Assembly: GCA_018806915.1 (NCBI GenBank)
Contig: JAGKQI010000049.1
Location: 434,001 to 498,000 of the forward strand
Source: Phytophthora colocasiae
Taxonomy: Eukaryota > Oomycota > Peronosporomycetes > Peronosporales > Peronosporaceae
Length of the DNA stretch: 64,000 bases
Reading direction: 5' to 3'
Each line of letters opens with the position of its first letter. Positions within the stretch are counted from its first letter, which is position 1. Made by a program: the position numbers and the translations under genes. This document shows, piece after piece, positions 48,969 through 58,851 of the stretch. Under the pieces are notes generated by a model. It was not told the origin of the DNA. It did not search any database and saw only the letters and a program-made list of their open reading frames with translations.

Positions 48969-50204
48969 GTGCGGCATCCCATCATGAGACCATTGTACCA
49001 TTTAACATCTGGAGCCCAAGCACCATTCATCATGCGCAGCGTCTCCGTTCTCCGGCACCAGGTCTCTTCCAGGTTTATTGGTACTCGTTCCTTCAGTTTG
49101 TCAGGATTAGCGACATCCACCGGTTCTGTTGATCTCTTGGCTTCTGTTGGCAACACCCCACTACTAGAACTTACTACACTGTCGAAACTCACCGGATGCA
49201 AACTCTTAGCTAAAGCGGAGTACACCAACCCCAGTGGAAGTATCAAAGACCGCGTAGCCAAGTCATTGATCCTTGATGCTGAAGAACGTGGTTTACTGAA
49301 ACCTGGAGGAACTATCATCGAAGCTACTGGAGGTAGTACAGGTGTATCCCTCGCTCTTCTTGGCGCTTCACGTGGTTACAAGACGCTGTTGACGATGCCA
49401 GACACCACTGCAAAGGAGAAGATCCAGATGATGAAGACGATGGGAGCAGAAGTTCGTGTACTACCTACGACGTCCATGTCGGATAAGGAGAACCACTTCT
49501 TTCATGTCGCTCAACGTCTTGCAAAGGAGACCCCGAATGCTTATTGTCCCAATCAGTTCGACAATGCTGCGAATATGCAAGCTCATTATGAAGGAACTGC
49601 ACCAGAGATCTGGGAACAGGTTGGAGGCAAAATTGACGGCTTTGTTTCATCTGCTGGAACGTCCGGAACGATCGCTGGGATGTCCACGTTCTTCAAAGAG
49701 AGGAAGCCTGATGTTCAAGTGTGGATCATTGATCCAGCAGAGGTGGCGAACGTCGCTATGTTCATCAATAACGATCGATCCACAGGGACAATGGAGGATG
49801 GTAATGAGATGATGCCTACAGTGAAAGGCTCGACCATTGCTGAAGGTGTTGCAGCTCTTACACGAGTCACTGGTAACCTCCGTGAAGCTCTGATCGACAG
49901 AGGAATCACTGGAACGAACCAGGAGATCGTGGACATGGCCTACTTCTTGCTACGACATGATGGCATCTTTGTTGGTCCTAGTAGCGCATTGAACGTGCTT
50001 GGAGCAGTCAAAATGGCAAGAAAACTGGGCCCTGGACATACCATTGTGACTATTCTCGCTGATGCTGGCGTTCGCTACGGAAGTAAATTGTACAACGAAG
50101 AATGGCTCAAGGAACATGATCTGCTACCACAAGAAGCTGTTACGGACAAGAACGCTGCCTCGTTGGATTTCGTGCGAGATGTGGAATTCCCAACGACTAT
50201 CTAG
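48969..50204 (+). CDS. Cysteine synthase (O-acetylserine sulfhydrylase family)
   Basis: A PLP-dependent fold-type II enzyme that makes cysteine from O-acetylserine and sulfide. The 411-residue protein has a basic, Ser-rich N-terminus of about 45 residues (second Met at residue 22), suggesting mitochondrial import. Family motifs: GNTPLLEL, NPSGSIKDR with the PLP-binding Lys (about residue 95), EATGGSTGVSLA, the phosphate loop SAGTSGTIAG, and GPSSALN near the end. No C-terminal CBS domains are present, so cystathionine beta-synthase with regulatory domains is unlikely. Lies 143 bp after the CFAP337-like gene; no shared function is apparent. Confidence 0.9.
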   Translation: MRHPIMRPLYHLTSGAQAPFIMRSVSVLRHQVSSRFIGTRSFSLSGLATSTGSVDLLASVGNTPLLELTTLSKLTGCKLLAKAEYTNPSGSIKDRVAKSLILDAEERGLLKPGGTIIEATGGSTGVSLALLGASRGYKTLLTMPDTTAKEKIQMMKTMGAEVRVLPTTSMSDKENHFFHVAQRLAKETPNAYCPNQFDNAANMQAHYEGTAPEIWEQVGGKIDGFVSSAGTSGTIAGMSTFFKERKPDVQVWIIDPAEVANVAMFINNDRSTGTMEDGNEMMPTVKGSTIAEGVAALTRVTGNLREALIDRGITGTNQEIVDMAYFLLRHDGIFVGPSSALNVLGAVKMARKLGPGHTIVTILADAGVRYGSKLYNEEWLKEHDLLPQEAVTDKNAASLDFVRDVEFPTTI

Positions 50205-50340
50205 AGTTTTTTCTACAGTAGATAATCTATTTCCTGGAAGGGAAAGTCCTCTTCTCTCAGGATTAGCCGTAGGATAGCTCATTCTAGCATCTCCTTGGTG
50301 TTCTACACCCTGAGGACTCTTCAACAACGATTTTTCATGA

Positions 50341-51586
50341 ATGACTTGCACTATGGAGCTGAAGGAGCTGAAGAAGCTGCCGCTATCTTGTGTCAACTAC
50401 GACACAAATTCCATTGAAGATCTTCCAAGCGCCATCTCTCGACTACATGTACTTATGAGCAAGAAGTCACATGACTGGATAGAGGACGACATCCTGGAGT
50501 GTGTAGTTAGAGTTCTACAAACGATCCAATATCGCCCACCAAGTGCATCGAGGTACTGGTGTATTCGTGAAATCGACGAGCGTACGTGCTACATTGAACT
50601 TCTCCATCAAAAACCTGATGAAGAAGTCGCTGTATACTCGACATTGAGCCGTGATGACCCAGCAGTGGAGTTGGCTGAGTTTAAACTGAGCATTCCTGGG
50701 CTCTCCGCTTCAGATTCCTTCCATCGAGTGCTAAGACATTCTGCGGGTGAATATTGTTCTGGTAGTTATCACGTGATTCCTACGAAAATCGGCTTCAAGG
50801 TCACGGATGTATCAAGAACCTGCCTGAAGGTTCAAACTTCCAACTCTCGCTGAATTATCTGTGGCGATACAAGACATCAAAGGCTACAAGGAATTTACAC
50901 GCAATGACTCACTGTATGCTAACAGCAGCACTCGAATCACTATTCCTCCTATGGCAGGAAAGATTCCTGCAATTTTGGACCATGTAAGAAGAGTGTGCGA
51001 TGGATATCGAGGGATCGTAGAGATTATCCGAAAGCAAATAAACCGGGAAAAGCAAGAACGGATTCAACGAATCGTCCGAGGTAGACTTCAAGGCTCGAAG
51101 AGGATCTTCAATGGTATCGATTCCGACAATCGAGAACGTACTGCTAATGAGAAACGAATGGATGAGATGGAGAAACGAGTAAAAGCTCTCGAGATAAACA
51201 ACGCAGTGCTATCTTCCAAGTTGCAGTTTGAAAAGGTTCTAGGTGAGATGAAAAGGAGAGATTTCGAGAACGTTCTCGTTCTAATTGCACAAGCTCAGAG
51301 GGAAGCGAAAGCGGCACAGTTAGGGTTCGGTAACGTTCTACACGAGATGAAGAAGAGGAATTTCACTCTTCTTCTCGATGAAATTACCAAAGCGAGACGA
51401 GAAGCCAAGGAAGCCATGTTCACTGAAAGATATCACAGGCTTCGAATGGAAGCTCAGGAAGCAGGAATTTCTTTACCAGCAATCGGTAGCTCAATGTTCA
51501 TGCCAACTGTAGTTGCACTTACAGGAGTTGTGACCGAATACTCGGACGACATTCCACTTGCCACTCCAGTTGCTAAACAACTGTGA
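50341..51586 (+). pseudogene. Unknown oomycete family, copy 1, frame disrupted
   Basis: Paralogue of 54710-55954. The first frame (50341-50853) includes RYWCIREIDERTCYIELL and DVSRTCLKVQ and then stops. The second frame resumes at about 50835 with LPTLAELSV and goes on through LDHVRRVCDGYRGIVEIIRKQ, coiled-coil sequence and the end IPLATPVAKQL at 51586. Aligned to copy 2, one extra A in TTCAAACTT (TTCAACTT in copy 2) explains the break. Two 40-residue repeats of type EMKRRDFENVLVLIAQAQRE / EMKKRNFTLLLDEITKARRE lie near the end. Function unknown. A one-base sequencing error would make it an intact gene. Confidence 0.7.
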
Positions 51587-51670
51587 AGTGAGGTCTAATT
51601 TCAATACTTTTAGTATTTTCCAAGCAAATACGTTTCGTCTCGACATCAGATCTTACGTTAGTACCCGAAT

Positions 51671-54087
51671 ATGCCACGGTTAAGCAGACGCGAGCTTGAT
51701 CGATGCAGAGAGCGACGACGGCGATGGCTGGAGGAGTTTTTGCCCAGAATTCGCGCTGCCAAACGCCCTAATGCCGTGTATTTAGAGAATCTCAAGGTGC
51801 TGGAGCTGTTTCAACACATTTCTGACGGGGTGAATGAGCTGCTCATGGCCAGACCTTTGTCACCTCTTCCTTGGCTTGCAGACTACTTACGCAGAGCAGT
51901 AAGTTGCTACTATTGACTATTTTGTGCTAGAAATTAACTCTTGTTGTTGATCTTTTCTAGTGTAAACTAGGTTACGAAGTTCCGAACACTGTGGCGGAGG
52001 GGTTGATCCTCGAAATGCACAGGAAGCGAAGAGTGATTCAAAGTACCCTTCGAGATACAAAACTAGAAGAAACAGAGAGCAAGAGATTAATCCGGAAGAT
52101 TATTACACTGGAACAGGAGCTGAAGCTTGTGGGACTTGAACGTCGCTTGAAAAAGGTGGATCACACGTTTCTCGTCTGGGAACAACCTTCTCTTCAATCG
52201 AACTGGAGTATCGACACCAGTAAAATTCCTTTATTCCCCGAGAAAAAGGAGACAATCGAATCTTCAAAATCTAAAGAACTGGAGATCGAGTATCAGTGGC
52301 TTTCGCAGCAATTTGAACGTGAACTTGGAGCTCAACGTGATCGAGACACGTATTTCGATTTGGTAGTGGATGAAGTAATCCGAGCTTTGGTGAATCTGCT
52401 ACTTACCGCTCCTGAGAAGCCATCACAGTGGTTTGTTCTCTATCTAGATCAAAATCCATTGCCTGTTGCATCTAAGGATGCTCGTAAATCTTCTGTTGCC
52501 TTGAATGCTGCATCTCCGCATCTTTTCAAGACAAACTTCGAGTTATCTCGAAAACTCAACGATATTAAAGAAGCTCATCGCGACATGCACCTTCGACTGG
52601 AGAAATTGCAGCAGATAGAGATGGAGTTAGAGCAAGAGTTGGCCACCCGCAACCGATTCATCACTAAACTGTCTGAGAGTCACGTAACAACGAGGACTCA
52701 AGCTATTATGGACGGTACACCCGTCTTCTTCAACTTGCAGAAGCAATGGGTACTTCCTGGTTTTCTACTAACCCCTCAAAGCCTCTCCATCGCTGAGCTG
52801 CAAGGCTTACGTCGTGCCGAGAGTTTTCTCATGGAAAAGGATGAAACGCACTGGAAGTTTTTACTTCGAGCTCAATTGGAATTCGACTCTGCGATGTTAA
52901 TTCAGAAAGTGTGGAAAGGAGGAAGAGCGTATCGCGCCTTCCAGGAACTATTAAGACGACGACGTCGAGCTGCTACTGTAATTCAACGGAACTACTTCCG
53001 ATATCTCTTTACTCGAGCCGTGAGTTTACCTCGTTGGTGTCGTCCAGGTCGAGAAGTGGTTGTAGCTCCAAGTATCGCGCAGAAATGTGCTATATCCTTC
53101 CAATTCTACCCCAAGAGGGACTTCCCTGCTGGAAACTATCATCGAGAACCGGAAGGAACCAGTCTTTCCGAGCTCATGGAGAAAGCGAGACAGGATGAAA
53201 TGTGCGCAGGTTTCACGACTGATGGAGCTTTGAAGCGATTTCTGCCTCGAATGCTCTCCCAGCTTAAGCCTATGGAGCCTCAAGTATTAGAAGAAGGTGA
53301 CAACAAGGAACTTACGGCTGAGGATGGGTTGTATGTCAAGCTATTCCCGAAAAAAGACGAGAAGTTGATTAATTCGGCCATTATCGTGGAAGTTCCAGCA
53401 GATCGCTTTGGGTTGATTCGAGTTGTTCTGGACGGTATCGCTATTACAGAGCTGGTTCCCATTTCCAAACTTACTGATCGCTGGAAACGCATTCGAGTGA
53501 AGCGAGTTATCTCGAAAGAGAGGAGGAAAACTCGTGCAATTGTTTTCGGAAAAGGAACTCCTACTATTATGACGGATGGAGGGGAAAATGACCCGCCTAT
53601 TGTTGAGCCAGGGACTCCCGACACCACGTACGAGAGGATTGAGAGTGACGAAGAGGAAGTGGAAGAGAGTATCGAGAAGGAAAGACGTCGTCAAAGACGT
53701 ATACGACGACAAAAAAGGCAAGAGGATGACGACAATCCAGAGTATATTTTCGAGGACTTAGTCACAGGTCGGATCATGCGTCGTGGACATCCAAAGAACA
53801 CTCATGAAGATTCCAAAACTCGGGATTTAGTGATTGCCACTCGTAAAAAGGAGTACGAGGACGAGAAGTGCAGTCAATTCGAAGAGAAGAAACGCTTCTG
53901 TGCTGTGAAGATCCAATGCGCATGGCGATCCAAACGAGCTCGCGAACATTTCCACCAAATCTTGGTGCTCCGAGGGAAGGAGCGAGAACATGAACGTCTC
54001 GTGGATCGAGTTGGAGCTTCTAATGCGCACAAGAGACCGAAAGTCAAGAAACACAAGAAAGGAGGATTTTTCTCAAGGTTGAGATAA
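51671..54087 (+). CDS. IQ-motif, DPY30-like coiled-coil protein
   Basis: Exon 1 is 51671-51898, a 62-bp intron 51899-51960 (GTAAGT...TAG) follows, and exon 2 continues from 51961; total 784 residues. Near the N-terminus NELLMARPLSPLPWLADYLRR resembles the DPY30/RIIa-type dimerisation signature seen in axonemal and A-kinase-anchoring proteins. Coiled coils follow. IQ motifs that bind calmodulin-like proteins are seen at AMLIQKVWKGGRAYRAF, AATVIQRNYFRYLF and AVKIQCAWRSKRAREHF. The end is Lys-rich. By composition it fits a flagellar scaffold; this is inference. It lies between the two copies of an unknown paralogous family. Confidence 0.75.
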
Positions 54088-54234
54088 ATTCTGGGATCTC
54101 TGTTGAAAACTACTCGTATCCCAGCACCAACCCACTACATAGCGGATTCGGCATACTAATTATTTTTTCTTTAGTTTTCCCCTGAAGCCAATACCTTGCT
54201 CTCCCTTGGCTGTTTGACGAGCGTTTTCAGCCAG
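54088..54234. other. Short intergenic segment
   Basis: No gene seen between the IQ-motif gene and the CRN relic; AT-rich near 54157-54175. Confidence 0.5.
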
Positions 54235-54517
54235 TCAGAAGAGTAATCCCAGTACGTGAACCACTACCTCGGTCAGATCATTTCCGAACAAGTAATCGAT
54301 TGTTTGTGATGGATCGATTTCGTCATTCTTGACCATGTTTTTCACTTCCTCTGGAACATTCCCTGTGTGTAAGGTCTTCACATCAGGATCATCCTATGTC
54401 AAGCACACACCGTCCTTCTTCGCCAAGAAGAGCCGTAGATCCTGCACGTCACACCGACAACGGCTTGGGTTGTCATTTTTTCAAAGCTCCAACTGTTTTA
54501 CTCACGTCAATGCACAC
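54235..54517 (-). pseudogene. Crinkler (CRN) effector N-terminal relic
   Basis: On the minus strand a short piece matches the conserved CRN N-terminal domain: IDVSKTVGALKK, then in a shifted frame DVQDLRLFLAKKDG, containing the diagnostic LFLAK motif (54417-54434), and past an in-frame TAG DDPDVKTLHTGNVPEEV, DEIDPS and VVVHVLGL. No HVLVVVP cleavage motif follows intact, and there is no C-terminal effector domain. One frameshift and one stop within 280 bp show that it is dead. CRN proteins are oomycete nuclear-acting effectors, and broken copies are common. It lies between two unrelated host genes. Confidence 0.8.
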
Positions 54518-54709
54518 AAAAAAAACACGGGTCCCGGCACGCCAACGAACATGAAACACCATATTTCTCCAAGCAGCCGATTCTGGAATGAGGCCCTAGC
54601 TATAAGTCGTTGACTTGTGTAAAATTCTGCGGTTTTTCGAGTTATTCTCCTTTTTCGATGAAAGGGAAAACTGAATTATGAAGCAGTGCCATTCGACAAT
54701 CTGGCATTC

Positions 54710-55954
54710 ATGAAGAAAATGGCAACCGACTCGATGGTGGCTAGGAGGTGCGCTGAAAATGCTGAAGTCGAAGTTTCAGACTACGAGCGTAAATCTAGGC
54801 AAGTGGTCAGCATTTTGCGCAGTCTTAACGTGTTCACCGATGATACCCTTTCAGGTACCATTTGCCAATTACTCCCAGGCTGGACGTGGACAGTTGATGA
54901 CGTCTTGGACTGCGTGATGCGGGCGTTTCTCTATCAACCTGCAGGCCCACCGAAGTACTGGGGGATTCGAAAGATCGATGAAAATACTGTACATGTGGAG
55001 CTTCTTGACAATTCCGATGGTTGTGTTCACGCGATACGAAGTCAAGACGACCCAGCAGTGGAATTTCACAAGCTGAAACAGAATTTAAGCATGGACCTGC
55101 GCACTGAAAAACCTATGACTTGCACCGCCGTGTCGAACACTTGCCTAAAGATTCAACTTTCAATCTCCAAGAACCGAACTGCATCAAGGATTCATCGTAA
55201 GACATGTTATCAAACAGCGGCTGACTACCCCATGGACACTTTAGTGGCGGAAATATTGGATCAAGTGCGGACAACTTGTGATGGATTTGACAGAAAACTT
55301 GAGATCATTCTCAAGCAAATGAATCGAGAAAAACAAGAACGGGCAGAACAAAGTATCCGCACCTGGCTGCAGGGCTCGCCGCGGGTTGTCCACGATGCAC
55401 AAGACGTTAACCGAGCATTTATCGACCAAGAAAAACGCATCAAAGCACTTGAGGCAAGCAATCGAGACCAAAAGAAACCGATGGAAGTGATTGATATCGA
55501 CAAAATCAACCGAACGCTAATGAACATGGAGAAAAGAATGAAAGTACTCGAGGCAACCAACGCAGATCTTGTCACGAAGATATTCAAACTGGAATTCGAT
55601 AAAGTGCTGGTGGAGATGAAGAGGAAGGGGTTTAGAAGAGTCCTTGATCAAATTGCACAGGCACAAAGAGAGGCAATGGCAGGTCGGTTGGGGTTTGGAA
55701 AGGTTCTGCGTGAGATGAAGAAGAAGGGATTCACTCATCTGCTTTATCAAATTACTGCATCGCGACGAGATGCCAAGGCTGTCGAGTTGGCGGAGCGTTT
55801 ACAACAACTTCAACTGGAAGCCCAAGAAGCAGGTATTTGTCTTGGAAACGTTGATCTCCAGCTCGTCATGCCCGAGGTAGTTCACCTCACGGGTGTTGTG
55901 TCCCAGCTTTCGAATGAGATTCCATTAGCAACACCATTATCAAAGCAGCTCTGA
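54710..55954 (+). CDS. Unknown oomycete family, copy 2
   Basis: An intact single-exon gene of 414 residues from ATG 54710 (MKKMATDSMV); in-frame codons before it lack an ATG. The N-terminal block has PPKYWGIRKIDENTVHVELL and a conserved DDPAVEF. The middle is coiled coil (EKRIKALEAS, EKRMKVLEATNADL). The C-terminal block has two tandem units, EMKRKGFRRVLDQIAQAQRE and EMKKKGFTHLLYQITASRRD, and it ends with NEIPLATPLSKQL. Copy 1 at 50341-51586 shares the whole layout. No known domain recognised. The pair arose by duplication and is now separated by the IQ-motif gene and a CRN relic. Confidence 0.75.
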   Translation: MKKMATDSMVARRCAENAEVEVSDYERKSRQVVSILRSLNVFTDDTLSGTICQLLPGWTWTVDDVLDCVMRAFLYQPAGPPKYWGIRKIDENTVHVELLDNSDGCVHAIRSQDDPAVEFHKLKQNLSMDLRTEKPMTCTAVSNTCLKIQLSISKNRTASRIHRKTCYQTAADYPMDTLVAEILDQVRTTCDGFDRKLEIILKQMNREKQERAEQSIRTWLQGSPRVVHDAQDVNRAFIDQEKRIKALEASNRDQKKPMEVIDIDKINRTLMNMEKRMKVLEATNADLVTKIFKLEFDKVLVEMKRKGFRRVLDQIAQAQREAMAGRLGFGKVLREMKKKGFTHLLYQITASRRDAKAVELAERLQQLQLEAQEAGICLGNVDLQLVMPEVVHLTGVVSQLSNEIPLATPLSKQL

Positions 55955-56113
55955 ATTCAGTACCTCCAGGTGATCAATCGATCAATCAAAACACCGTAAC
56001 GTATCTTCAAAACATTGCTTGCAATTGTGCTTACGTTCTCATAAAAACTGCTTCCAAACATCGAGATACCACTTCATGGCAAGCTACACACCGCCCTGTC
56101 GGAACTCTGCTAC
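55955..56113. other. Convergent intergenic gap
   Basis: 159 bp between the ends of copy 2 (plus) and the dihydroxyacetone kinase (minus). Nothing else seen. Confidence 0.5.
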
Positions 56114-57877
56114 TTAGTTCGAGTTCACTGTGTCCGCGACGGCCTGGATCCAGAACGAAGCAGCCTTGGCACCAGGGTCAGGGATTCCTGCGCCAAACTC
56201 TTCACCGACGTAGCCAGCACGACCGAAAGCTTGCTTGGTGGAGATGCGGGCCGTAGCGTCAGCGCCTTCCTGGGCAGCCTTGGCTGCAGCAGTAGCGAGT
56301 TCAGCACCAGATTTGGACGTTGGATTGTCCAGTGCACGAAGAGAGGGGACAAGCGCATCCACCATGGTGCGAGAGCCTTCCTTAGCACCTCCGTACTTCT
56401 GAACAGCAGCGATTCCAGCACGGAAAGCTCCAATCCATGCAGCAGCATCGACGTCCTTGCAGCTCTCAAGATGAAGAGATCCAGCAGTCAGGAAGATAAC
56501 GTACAGCACGCCAGAGGTACCGCCAGCACTACGTCCCACCGAGTCGGCAAGAGCACGAAGGGTCTGGGTAGCATTGTTCAACGGGTAATGAGCCTTCAGA
56601 TCAGTAAGAACAGCTTCAGCAGCGTTTTTGAACGTAGTACCGCAGTCTCCATCGCCCACTTTAGTGTCCCAGTTCGTAAGCTGTGGCTCGTTCTTGATCA
56701 GAGTTTCACACACTGCAATAATGCACTTTTCCAGCAAAAGACCGTTGTTCGATAGCTCAGCTGGACGTTGGAAGATCTTTTGCGCTTGAGTAGGCGCTTC
56801 AGCTTTGATAAATGGTCCAGAGATGGCTGACTGCGACAGGTTGAACGGCGAGTATGTCCATGCTGGGGCCGATGTAGGTGCATCGAAGAACGCGAGCATC
56901 TCAGCATCACCGTTGGAGTTCCAAAGTGAGAGAGAGAATCCAGCCATATCCAGAGCAGTCATGAAGGAGCCGACCAGCACTCGTTCCGGTTCGATCCCTT
57001 TAGCTCGAAGTGCCTCTACTGCGTACTTCGCAACCACGTAGAGCTCCATACCTGTTGTAGACCCCAAATTGTTGACCATCAGCACGGCTTTACTGTTCTG
57101 CTTGAGTGCCAGCCCCACAGTCGTCTCGTCCGTCGTGATCTTGTTAACCAGCATCTTGCAGAGCTTCTGCACATCTTGTTGCTCACATTTTGCAACTCCT
57201 GGTTCTCCATGGATCCCCAGTCCAACTTCCATCTCATTGTCTCCCCACTCTCTCGAATTGTCTTCTTGTCCTGGCAACGTACAAGGCTTGATAGCCACTC
57301 CCATCGTACCTAAGTTAGTCTCCCCCGTAAGAGTATTCACCATCTTGACCAGAGTTGACAAGTCTTTGCCTGCTTTAGCTGCTGCACCTGCTAATTTGTG
57401 CACAAACACAGTCCCACTGAGCCCTCGACGTCCTGCATTAGCATTCACCACAGCCACATCTTCTCCGACCACCACCATGTCACACTTGAAGCCTTCCGAC
57501 TTGGCTTGTTCCACTGCAAGACCGAAATTAATCCGATCTCCAGTGTAATTCTTCACCACCACTAAACATCCATGAGGACCTGCAGCCAATCGAATCGCCG
57601 TCAGAACTTGCTGCGTCGAAGGAGAAGCGAAGACTCCACCACACACAACCCCAGTGAGCATCCCTTCACCGATATAACCGCCATGTGCAGGTTCATGACC
57701 ACTTCCTCCGCCCGAAATGAGCGTCACTTGACGTTCGCGGATAGCTGCATAGTCGCGATGCAGTACAACACGCTCCGTAGGCTCCAGTACCAGATGAGGG
57801 TGAGAGAGAGCCATACCTTCCACCATATCAGCTACGATACTGTAGCCATCCTTCACGAGTTGCTTCGCCTTGGTCAT
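56114..57877 (-). CDS. Dihydroxyacetone (triose) kinase
   Basis: Phosphorylates dihydroxyacetone with ATP, feeding it into glycolysis; some homologues also act on glyceraldehyde or split FAD. The 587-residue protein has the full two-domain form. The DAK1 domain has SGGGSGHEPAHGGYIGEGML (about 54-74), GDRINFGLA, and GLGIHGEPG with the substrate-binding His region (about 215-223). The DAK2 nucleotide-binding domain has KVGDGDCGTTFKN (about 410) and RSAGGTSGVLY. It ends AVADTVNSN. No signal peptide. The start ATG is preceded by pyrimidine-rich sequence with TCAATCTTCCC about 35 bases upstream, an approximate Inr. Confidence 0.93.
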   Translation of the reverse strand: MTKAKQLVKDGYSIVADMVEGMALSHPHLVLEPTERVVLHRDYAAIRERQVTLISGGGSGHEPAHGGYIGEGMLTGVVCGGVFASPSTQQVLTAIRLAAGPHGCLVVVKNYTGDRINFGLAVEQAKSEGFKCDMVVVGEDVAVVNANAGRRGLSGTVFVHKLAGAAAKAGKDLSTLVKMVNTLTGETNLGTMGVAIKPCTLPGQEDNSREWGDNEMEVGLGIHGEPGVAKCEQQDVQKLCKMLVNKITTDETTVGLALKQNSKAVLMVNNLGSTTGMELYVVAKYAVEALRAKGIEPERVLVGSFMTALDMAGFSLSLWNSNGDAEMLAFFDAPTSAPAWTYSPFNLSQSAISGPFIKAEAPTQAQKIFQRPAELSNNGLLLEKCIIAVCETLIKNEPQLTNWDTKVGDGDCGTTFKNAAEAVLTDLKAHYPLNNATQTLRALADSVGRSAGGTSGVLYVIFLTAGSLHLESCKDVDAAAWIGAFRAGIAAVQKYGGAKEGSRTMVDALVPSLRALDNPTSKSGAELATAAAKAAQEGADATARISTKQAFGRAGYVGEEFGAGIPDPGAKAASFWIQAVADTVNSN

Positions 57878-57991
57878 TCTTGTGGGGGAGAAGGAAGATT
57901 GGGAAATGGGAAGATTGACTCGAACCTCTCTTGAAGTGACTTGGGTTTTGTATGGAGGACAACTTGAAGTTCTGCCATCTTCACTTCGTTA

Positions 57992-58756
57992 CCGTATAAC
58001 CGGTGTCAATTCCGACGTCTGATATTTTCCGATTGCTCATAAAACTGCGGCATAAAATGGACCTCCCCGGCCGCTAAAAGCACGCAATACACAGCCATTC
58101 AACGACAATGGGGCGGGTCAAGCTACGTGAAGACGCAAGCCACGGCAGCACAAGAATATCACGCCAACCTACCAGTTTCGTCTGGATGTCCTGCACTACT
58201 ACGATAGCCACGGCATGACTAAGACGCTCGAGCGTTTCTTTCCTGACGTCGAGGGGAAACAGCGTGCCAACAGACGAAAAAGCATCAGCTGCTGGAAAAA
58301 GTGCGAGGCGAAAACCGCAAAGGACGACGGAAGCAGCTCTACCTGCCGCCTGAGAAGGCTTCGAGCGCCTGCGAGAAGCGCCTAGTGGCGTGGATCAACG
58401 ACTACCGCGACAAAGCCCTGGAAATAGCGGAGGATGCTGGGCTCTCTCGTGCGGTATTTGCGGCAGGTTGGGATTGGAGGAGGAGCTTTTTGGCGCGCTG
58501 TAAGATGAGATTTCGTGTTAAGACTCGGCAGGGACGGAAAGACACCTGAAGATAGATTAAAGGCCGTGCAAGATTTTAACGCGACGATGCATGCAGAAAT
58601 GGAGAAGTTGATCGACGAAGACGCTGCATCAGAGAACGACATCATCAATTAGATTCTGTGCTAAATAAAGGTTCAGCTAGTCATAATTCGTTTGCAATTC
58701 TTACCTGTGACATGTGAACACCAGTATACCCGTCGGAATTGACACCGGTTATACGG
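57992..58756. mobile_element. Deleted pogo-like element with TA target duplication
   Basis: CCGTATAACCGGTGTCAATT begins at 57992, and its inverted copy ends GGTTATACGG at 58756. The repeats match over 25 bp and are flanked by TA (57990-57991, 58757-58758). At 765 bp it keeps only the start of a transposase. It sits 114 bp upstream of the dihydroxyacetone kinase start codon, within the likely promoter-proximal zone. Confidence 0.88.
58160..58640 (+). pseudogene. Pogo/Tc5-type transposase DNA-binding relic
   Basis: One frame reads YQFRLDVLHYYDSHGMTKTL and then RRKSISCWKKCEAK, like the first helix-turn-helix (psq/CENP-B N-terminal) of pogo transposases. A shifted frame (58301-58549) gives EKRLVAWINDYRDKALEIAE and WRRSFLARCKMRFRVKTRQG, like the second, Tc5-type helix-turn-helix. 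The DDE catalytic domain is missing and frames are broken, so it is not functional. Confidence 0.65.
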
Positions 58757-58851
58757 TAGGCGATGAAGCTCAAGTTGCAACTACCGGTACTATATTACTG
58801 TATATATAGAAGTATTATTTTGAGTTGGTACATGTAAAATGGCATGTAGTA

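Noticed and set aside
50830..50890. 61-bp intron in copy 1 of the unknown family
   Set aside because: A GT...AG stretch exists, but its sequence is homologous to coding sequence in copy 2, where a single extra A explains the frame change.
58301..58549. 82-aa ORF as a host gene
   Set aside because: It lies inside the TA-flanked pogo-like element and resembles transposase helix-turn-helix sequence.
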